NCBI RefSeq assembly: GCF_000739595.1
Contig: NZ_BBJP01000039.1
Coordinates: 62,001-126,000 of the forward strand
From: Halorubrum halophilum
GTDB lineage: Archaea; Halobacteriota; Halobacteria; Halobacteriales; Haloferacaceae
Length of the DNA: 64,000 nucleotides
Direction: 5' to 3'
Each line of letters starts with the position of its first letter. Within the stretch, counting starts at the first letter, position 1. The translations under genes and the position numbers were made by a program. Below are positions 59,801 through 64,000 of the stretch, piece after piece. A model generated the notes under the pieces. The model was not told the DNA's origin. It searched no databases and worked only from the letters and a program-made list of their open reading frames with translations.

Positions 59801-61123
59801 AACCACAACACGACGACGATCGCGCCCACGGGCACGACGTCGATGATCGGCAACACCACCGGCGGCTGCGAGCCGATCTACAACGTCGCCTTCTACAAGA
59901 ACGTCTCCGACGACGTGCAGGGCGACGAGATGCTCGTCGAGTTCGACGACTACTTCCTGCGCACCTTGGAGGCGAACGACGTCGACGTCGACGCCGTCAA
60001 GAAAGAGGCCCAAGCGCAGATGGCGGAAAACGAGTTCGACGGCGTTGACGGGCTGGAGACGGTCCCGGAAGCGATCGGCGAGCTGTTCGTCGTCACCGGC
60101 GACCTCTCGGGCAAGCAGCACGCGGCGGTCCAGTGCGCCTGCCAGAAGGGCGTCGACTCCGCTATCTCGAAGACGTGTAACTTCCCGAACGACGCCACCG
60201 CCGAGGAGATGGAAGAGGTGTACCGCTACATCTACGACCACGGCGGCAAGGGCGTCACCGTCTACCGCGACGGCACCCGCTCGAAGCAGGTGCTCACGAC
60301 GCGCGCGAAGAACACGGAGTTCGCCGACGAGAGCGAGGCGGCCGAGGCGATCGTCGAGCAGATCGGCGAGGTGTTCGGCGGCATCGAGTCGTTCCTCGAC
60401 AACGAGGACGTGCAGGCGGCGATCGACGCGGAGATCTCGGACCTGCTCGAAGCCAGCGAGCAGCCCCGGATCGACTACAGCGAGCGCAGCCCGCGCCCCG
60501 ACTCCCTGAACGGCGTCACCCAGCGGGTCGAGACGGGCTACGGCAAGCTGTACGTCACCATCAACGAGGACGACAAGGGGCTGCCGTTCGAGCTGTTCGC
60601 GAACATCGGCCACTCCGGCGGCTACACCAACTCCTTCACGGAGGCGCTCGCGAAGGTCATCTCGACGGCGCTCCGCTCGGGCGTCGACCCCGAGGAGATC
60701 GTCGACGAGCTGCAGGGCACCCGGAGCCCGAAGGTCGCGTGGGACAAGGGCGAGCAGATCCAGTCGATCCCGGACGCGATCGGCACCGCGCTCCGGCGCT
60801 ACCTCGACGACGAGATCGACAAGGGGATCCCCCAACAGCAGAGCCTCGACGACGTGGAGGGCGTTGCTGAACCGCCGAGCCAGACCGACGGCGGCGCGGT
60901 CGACGCTGACACGGCCGACGCCGGAACCACGACCGATACCCCGGTCGACGCTCCAGCCGCCGGCGGTCCCGAGGCCGCGGACGACGCGGCCGGCGCGGAC
61001 GACGCGATGCAGGAACTGATCGCGGCGGGCGAGTCGCCCGAGTGTCCCGAGTGCGGCGGGATGAACCTCTACTACTCCGAGGGCTGCAAGACGTGCGAGT
61101 CGTGCGGCTGGTCGGAGTGTTAG
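56834..61123 (+). CDS. nrdJ: Adenosylcobalamin-dependent (class II) ribonucleotide reductase with intein
   Basis: 1429 residues including a 372-residue intein (434-805). After splicing the enzyme is about 1057 residues, normal for NrdJ. SFMPNSPTLMNAG, SACFVDSPEDD and the catalytic loop NP/CGEQPLEEYEACNLG are visible; the intein splits this loop directly before the thiyl-radical Cys. PTGTTSMIGNTTGG follows, and the C-terminus has a CPECGGMN...CKTCESCGWSEC thiol/zinc tail that re-reduces the active site. It makes deoxyribonucleotides independently of oxygen. ATG 56834 gives the usual N-terminus; an upstream in-frame extension is Arg-rich and not family-like. Confidence 0.95.
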   Translation: MSSDGVAADELELPIKRTTGETMEDRLTANAYHNILPARYLRKNADGEAIENPEELFDRVARNVALAEAVFEAEKQDVEVTVTPDQLKPDHPRRDELAEEVFGAGTTAEDDAETALTAHNVNKFAYDTVVPELPESVRDHVEATADRFRDGMEQLSFMPNSPTLMNAGDELQQLSACFVDSPEDDITDIHQTAKEAAEVFQSGGGMGYAFWKLRPYGDSVGSTGGIASGPITFMRTFDQMCETIAQGGARRGAQMGVMRVSHPDVIQFIHSKNKDVSLAHSLRLNDPDDFTHNSFADALEEARELIDDDGKVPEHLRNAVEGHLSNFNISVGVTDDFMEALYNDEEFTFTNPRTEEPHVATPETKEIYDMFGLGEHVEVGEVLSIPAQELWDDMIEGAHENGEPGVIYLERVNKEHSFDTEEHPDHRILATNPCVTGDTLISTENGLVEAEELYEQGVARDVVVDGRLSEETLKEASSVYKTGEKDVYKLTTEEGYELRLTADHRVMTDDGWVEAGDLGAGDTVHIQNRKGSFGQHGTAAEGRVLGWMVGDGHLKNGEERAVLNFYDEDAEVSESFAADVNEVVRDPVGNADYEVGVNEIARGDDYRGTQAVEQRIRSARLYEYAEEAGLVDQKHQVPEAVMRGSEEMARGYLRALFSADGSVQGSSENGRSIRLASSELDLLKQTQQLLLNFGIASRLYRERRPAQSRKLPDGNGGTKEYDTKAQHELAITKDNQQRFAEEIGFLRDDKSEQLRENLDAYTYGPQSETFTATVAAVTADGHEEVYDLTEPETHSFVANGVVTHNCGEQPLEEYEACNLGHINLSTLAAQDAPDWRVWSAEHADEYDSQEAAIDAFLEEAIDFEEFDERIDYGTRFLENVVTMSDFPVEKIEQKVRDMRKIGLGVMGLAQLYIQLGIQYGTEPGHEVARQLMTHINHASKQTSHELATERGTFNDWDESKYANPTEHREWFEHYTGLDADEWEDGFPIRNHNTTTIAPTGTTSMIGNTTGGCEPIYNVAFYKNVSDDVQGDEMLVEFDDYFLRTLEANDVDVDAVKKEAQAQMAENEFDGVDGLETVPEAIGELFVVTGDLSGKQHAAVQCACQKGVDSAISKTCNFPNDATAEEMEEVYRYIYDHGGKGVTVYRDGTRSKQVLTTRAKNTEFADESEAAEAIVEQIGEVFGGIESFLDNEDVQAAIDAEISDLLEASEQPRIDYSERSPRPDSLNGVTQRVETGYGKLYVTINEDDKGLPFELFANIGHSGGYTNSFTEALAKVISTALRSGVDPEEIVDELQGTRSPKVAWDKGEQIQSIPDAIGTALRRYLDDEIDKGIPQQQSLDDVEGVAEPPSQTDGGAVDADTADAGTTTDTPVDAPAAGGPEAADDAAGADDAMQELIAAGESPECPECGGMNLYYSEGCKTCESCGWSEC
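58133..59248 (+). mobile_element. Intein in nrdJ with LAGLIDADG homing endonuclease
   Basis: 372 codons. It begins CVTGDTLISTENGLVEAEEL (block A, Cys1). Block B is ELRLTADHRVMTDDGW with the T-x-x-H motif; endonuclease dodecapeptides are VLGWMVGDGHL and YLRALFSADGSV; block F/G ends HSFVANGVVTHN (His-Asn) followed by Cys+1. All splicing residues are intact. Codons are more AT-rich than in the host exteins, especially 58840-59240, as expected of a transferred element. Insertion before the catalytic Cys makes unspliced enzyme inactive. Confidence 0.93.
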
Positions 61124-61151
61124 AATAGAACCTCCACTTCTCAGTCTTTTT

Positions 61152-61550
61152 ATGACGAGTCGCTCCACGCCCGACCATCGACATAGCCATCCCGACGTGG
61201 ATTACACGGTCCACATAGAGTACGGACTCTCGCGGATCAATCTGGAGATGGGGCTTTCCGATGGAAGCGTAGAGTGGTTCATCGTTCAGCTAGAACAGAA
61301 CGTCGGCCAGCGATACGGAGAACGAGACTGGCGACAGGTGGCGCGATTCGATCATCACCCCGACTCAGCGTGGGGGCATGATATCGAGTCCGAACGTCTG
61401 CATCTCGATTTATATCGAGACGGGCGGAAAGTCGACGTTCAGCGCGGATTTCCACGGGTGACCGCGGAAAACGCTCCCGCGTACTGCGAACGCTTTTTCA
61501 AAGAGCGCGCTGGGGATCTCCTCGAAAGATACGGTCCGCGAAACGAGTAG
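61152..61550 (+). CDS. Hypothetical haloarchaeal protein
   Basis: 132 residues, soluble, with aromatic and charged residues: HIEYGLSRINLEMGLSDGSVEWFIVQLEQNV and FDHHPDSAWGHDIESERLHLDLY. Codons are more AT-rich than the surrounding genes, suggesting separate origin. It starts 28 bp after the nrdJ stop and converges with a small AT-rich frame at 61555-61692. No domain is confidently recognised; a small family of haloarchaeal proteins with this pattern exists to my knowledge, function unknown. Confidence 0.6.
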   Translation: MTSRSTPDHRHSHPDVDYTVHIEYGLSRINLEMGLSDGSVEWFIVQLEQNVGQRYGERDWRQVARFDHHPDSAWGHDIESERLHLDLYRDGRKVDVQRGFPRVTAENAPAYCERFFKERAGDLLERYGPRNE

Positions 61551-61554
61551 TTGC

Positions 61555-61692
61555 CTACCGCTCTTTTTCCGGGACCGATTCGAGATCGCCGAGCTCCGGG
61601 ATCGGCTTGTCATCCGCAGAATATTTTTCCACGGGCTCACCCGTCTCCTCAGATAGAACGGTATCTGCGGATTTTGTCTCGTGAGTAGGCAT
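61555..61692 (-). CDS. Possible 45-residue acidic protein
   Basis: ATG 61692 opens 45 codons, acidic and AT-rich: MPTHETKSADTVLSEETGEPVEKY... It is four bases from the convergent 61152-61550 gene's stop. Composition is haloarchaeal and similar to that neighbour, so the two may have arrived together. Longer in-frame starts upstream are Cys/Arg-rich and implausible. Confidence 0.4.
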   Translation of the reverse strand: MPTHETKSADTVLSEETGEPVEKYSADDKPIPELGDLESVPEKER

Positions 61693-61814
61693 TGGTCTCG
61701 TGTCTCGACGTTGTATCCCGCAGATAAATAGCTTGTCACCGCTTGTACAGCAGCGACGAAATCGCATTTCACCGGCCGTACGAGCGAGTGGGAGTCGAAA
61801 AGAACGTCGCGGAG

Positions 61815-62285
61815 TCAGTCGTCTTCGAGCGCCTGCGCGATGCGCTGGAGCTGACGGGTGGCGTCGCGGACCTCGTCGCGGAGCTGGCGCACCTCGCGGA
61901 CGAGCTCCTCGTTACCGGCCTGATCGCCGCGCTCCTCGCCGCGACCGCCCGCGCCGCCGGGACCGCCGCCGCCCATCCCGGGCGGACCGCCCGCGCCGCC
62001 GGGACCGCCGCCGCCCATCATGCCGGACATCATCTGTGCGAAGGGGTTGCCGCCGCCGCCACCGCCCATCCCCGGCGGACCGCCGCCGCCGCCCATCATC
62101 TCCTCGGGATCGGGCCGGTCGCCCTCCTCGCGCTCCTGCTCGCGTCGCTCGCGGATCTCCTCGACGCGCTCGCGGAAGGACTTCTCTTCGGCGTCTTCGC
62201 CGTCGGCGTCGCCGCCCTCGGCTCCGGCGGCGCTGTCGCCCTGTCCCTCCCCGGCGTCGGCGTCAGTGGGGTCATCGTCTGCCAT
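61815..62285 (-). CDS. Gly/Met-rich acidic low-complexity protein with C-terminal coiled coil
   Basis: 156 residues. An acidic N-terminus leads to a charged helix (KSFRERVEEIRERREQEREE), then Gly/Pro/Met-rich low complexity (MMGGGGGPPGMGGGG, twice repeated) around NPFAQMMSGMM, and a C-terminal coiled coil (VREVRQLRDEVRDATRQLQRIAQALEDD). ATG 62285 is chosen because the acidic haloarchaeal composition begins there. The layout suggests oligomerising scaffolding, but no function is known to me. Confidence 0.6.
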   Translation of the reverse strand: MADDDPTDADAGEGQGDSAAGAEGGDADGEDAEEKSFRERVEEIRERREQEREEGDRPDPEEMMGGGGGPPGMGGGGGGNPFAQMMSGMMGGGGPGGAGGPPGMGGGGPGGAGGRGEERGDQAGNEELVREVRQLRDEVRDATRQLQRIAQALEDD

Positions 62286-62404
62286 GGGCCTCGGTTCGGC
62301 GTCCCGGCCGAAAAGGGTTGTCGTGCCGCCCGCGACGGTGCGTTTATAAGTAGTCGACGACCGGAGGAGTCCGGATTCGATCCGCAATCAGGTCGACGGC
62401 AGCG

Positions 62405-62560
62405 TCATGTCCGAACCATGCGGTGGCAGTTCGGACACTCCGCCGTCTCCGCGTCCCCGCCGGCCGCCGGTACGTGATCGCCGCAGTTCGGACACCGGAT
62501 CCGAGTGCGCGCGTACTCGGTGCTCGATCGGACTGAGGACCGTTCGGTGTCGTCGCCCAT
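62405..62560 (-). CDS. 51-residue CPxCG zinc-ribbon micro-protein
   Basis: ATG 62560 opens 51 codons. The acidic/Ser-rich N-terminus is followed by IRCPNCGDHVPAAGGDAETAECPNCHRMV, two CPNC pairs (23/26 and 42/45) of a zinc ribbon. The frame is too short for usual gene calling. A short inverted repeat CTTGTcaACAAG (about 62567-62580) lies just upstream. This is the CPxCG class of haloarchaeal micro-proteins, several of which affect growth phenotypes; this one's role is unknown. Confidence 0.7.
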   Translation of the reverse strand: MGDDTERSSVRSSTEYARTRIRCPNCGDHVPAAGGDAETAECPNCHRMVRT

Positions 62561-62657
62561 ACACCCTTGTCAACAAGTGTCATACAAATAGCTTGTCGGT
62601 ATATTCCTAAAACACGTTTTAGGCCGCTGAGGAACCGAATCTGTCGATCCCGCGGCG

Positions 62658-63635
62658 TTACTCGTGGCCGGAGACGCGGACCGGCTCGTACGGCGCTTCG
62701 AGCCACTCGATGTCGGACTCAGAAAGGTCGATGTCGAGCGCTTCGACGGCGTCTTCGAGGTGCTCGACGCTGGTCGTCCCCACGATTGGGGTGTCGACCC
62801 ACTCCTTGTGGAACAGCCACGCCAGCGCGATCTGGGCCATTTTCACGCCCTTCTCGTCGGCCAGCTCCGCGACGCGCTCGTTGACCGCCGGGCCGCCCCC
62901 CTCGCGGTAGGGGTGTTCGTAGAGGTGTTCTTCGGTCTCCCCGCGGAGCGTGGCGTCCACGTCCTCGTGCGGGCGCGTGAGGTACCCGCGAGCGAGGGGG
63001 CTCCACGGCATCACGCCGATACCCTCCTTCTCACAGAGCGGGAGGGTCTCGCGCTCCTCTTCGCGGTACGCGAGGTTGTAGTGATTCTGCATCGTGGCGA
63101 ACCGCTCGTACCCCTTCCGGTCGCTCGCGTGGAGCGCCTCGGCGAACTGGTGGGCCCACATCGAGGAGGCGCCGACGTACCGTACCTTGCCGCGCCGGAC
63201 CGCGTCGTCGAGCGCGGCGAGCGTCTCTTCGATCGGCGTGTCGTCGTCCCACCGATGGATCTGATACAGGTCGATCGTCTCCATGCCGAGCCGGTCGAGG
63301 CTGTTCTCTAGCTCCTGTTCGATCGCCTTCCGCGAGAGGCCGCCGGAGTTCGGGTTCGACTCGTCCATCTCGCCGTACACCTTGGTGGCGACGGTGAATC
63401 GGTCGCGGTCGTACTCGGCGAGCGCGTCGCCGAGGATCGCCTCGCTCTCCCCGGTCGAGTAGACGTTCGCGGTGTCGAAGAACGTGATTCCCAGATCGAT
63501 CGCGCGCTCGACGATCTCCTTCCCCTCCTCCTCGTCGAGGACCCACTCGCGCCAGTCCGAATCGCCGAAGCTCATGCAGCCGAGACAGATCTTCGAGACC
63601 GTCGTTCCGGTGCTTCCGAGTGTCGTGTACTCCAT
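62658..63635 (-). CDS. Aldo/keto reductase
   Basis: 325 residues, full (beta/alpha)8 barrel. Catalytic tetrad: Asp in FFDTANVYSTGESE (with Tyr), Lys in ATKVYGEMD and His in YQIHRWDDDTP. C-terminal NADPH-binding segment HKEWVDTPIVGTTSVEHL. It reduces carbonyls to alcohols with NADPH; closest in style to YajO/Tas-type enzymes. A TTTTTATCC box (about 63657-63665) lies about 25 bases before ATG 63635, predicting a leaderless mRNA. Confidence 0.92.
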   Translation of the reverse strand: MEYTTLGSTGTTVSKICLGCMSFGDSDWREWVLDEEEGKEIVERAIDLGITFFDTANVYSTGESEAILGDALAEYDRDRFTVATKVYGEMDESNPNSGGLSRKAIEQELENSLDRLGMETIDLYQIHRWDDDTPIEETLAALDDAVRRGKVRYVGASSMWAHQFAEALHASDRKGYERFATMQNHYNLAYREEERETLPLCEKEGIGVMPWSPLARGYLTRPHEDVDATLRGETEEHLYEHPYREGGGPAVNERVAELADEKGVKMAQIALAWLFHKEWVDTPIVGTTSVEHLEDAVEALDIDLSESDIEWLEAPYEPVRVSGHE

Positions 63636-63702
63636 ACGGCGAGCAGACGGAGGGAGGATAAAAAGGTACTCGCGCCCCGAGGGCCGATCGCCGCGGGGCG
63701 GC

Positions 63703-63900
63703 CTACTCGTTCCGGAACGACGCCGTGTACACGAGGAACGCGCCCGTCAGGAGCACGAACGCGAGGAACGTCACGAGCGCGAGCACGTTCGCGACCGGGG
63801 CGAGCGGATCGAGGAACGATCGCCCCGTCGAGTCGAGCACGAGCACCGCGAGGAGGGCAGCGATCAGCGCAAGGAGCCAGTTCGTGAGAATCTCGTCCAT
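63703..63900 (-). CDS. Small two-helix membrane protein
   Basis: 65 residues with two hydrophobic helices (about 5-22 and 32-57) and a cationic C-terminus (SFRNE). CTTTTTATTC at about 63920-63929 is a TATA box 25 bases upstream of ATG 63900. Function unknown. The remaining 100 bases to the window end hold only this promoter. Confidence 0.65.
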   Translation of the reverse strand: MDEILTNWLLALIAALLAVLVLDSTGRSFLDPLAPVANVLALVTFLAFVLLTGAFLVYTASFRNE

Positions 63901-64000
63901 GTCCCTCCCTCACCGAGCCCGAATAAAAAGGCGGGGATGTCGCGGACCGAGAGGCGATCGCGACCCTCTCTCGTCCCCTAGACCTACGTCGACCGCGCCC

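Noticed and set aside
1-64000. tRNA or rRNA genes
   Set aside because: Scanned gaps for T-loop and conserved rRNA sequence and saw none; a covariance search would be decisive.

Overview
The window is haloarchaeal chromosome, most like Halorubrum or a close relative. Evidence: strongly acidic GC-rich proteins; BRE/TATA promoters about 25 bases upstream of many start codons (leaderless transcripts); S-layer glycoproteins ending in a PGF-type sorting tail; DpsA, Cdc48, eIF2-gamma, RpoE1/Spt4, S24e, Kae1-Bud32, class I LysRS, a ba3-type oxidase and a class II ribonucleotide reductase with an intein. I found no rRNA, tRNA or CRISPR array.

Layout. (1) 1-16.6 kb is a visibly more AT-rich cell-surface island: end of an UppP-like phosphatase, two GlmU-type nucleotidyltransferases, GlmM, GlmS, a VanZ-like protein, a divergent STT3/AglB-like transferase and the first S-layer gene. 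GlmS, GlmM and GlmU make UDP-GlcNAc, which probably feeds glycosylation of the adjacent S-layer protein. (2) 2.07-7.1 kb, inside that cluster, is a mobile-DNA patch. Two transposase-less units share 16-bp terminal inverted repeats, related subterminal sequence and perfect 8-bp target duplications. One (2082-3429) carries a PIN nuclease and winged-helix toxin-antitoxin-like pair; the other (5774-6352) carries a 47-residue Cys-rich protein. The second sits 8 bp inside the old left end of a third unit, beside a MazEF pair. A deleted TnpB element (5233-5736) and a small inverted-repeat element lie in the same gaps. (3) 16.9-19.7 kb is a second, more GC-rich S-layer paralogue with a matching promoter and terminator. 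(4) 19.8-28.6 kb holds an oxidoreductase, a ba3-type cytochrome oxidase operon, a copper-type P-ATPase, a SelW-like protein and a CtaA-CtaB fusion: respiratory oxidase plus likely copper and heme supply. (5) 28.6-51 kb is housekeeping: FAD synthase, JAMM protease, RecJ-like nuclease, HEAT protein, DpsA, the eIF2-gamma to Kae1-Bud32 information-processing cluster, histidine kinase, LysRS, UMP kinase, MoaE, a site-2 protease homologue, a UbiB-like kinase and Hsp20. (6) 51-64 kb holds a hydrolase, an intact TnpB element, a small Hsp20-like protein coupled to Cdc48, the intein-containing NrdJ, several small proteins and an aldo/keto reductase.

Three small Cys-rich proteins (6071-6214, 41199-41333, 62405-62560) are too short for ordinary gene calling and are described here. 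The most unusual content is the family of cargo-carrying, transposase-less inverted-repeat units.
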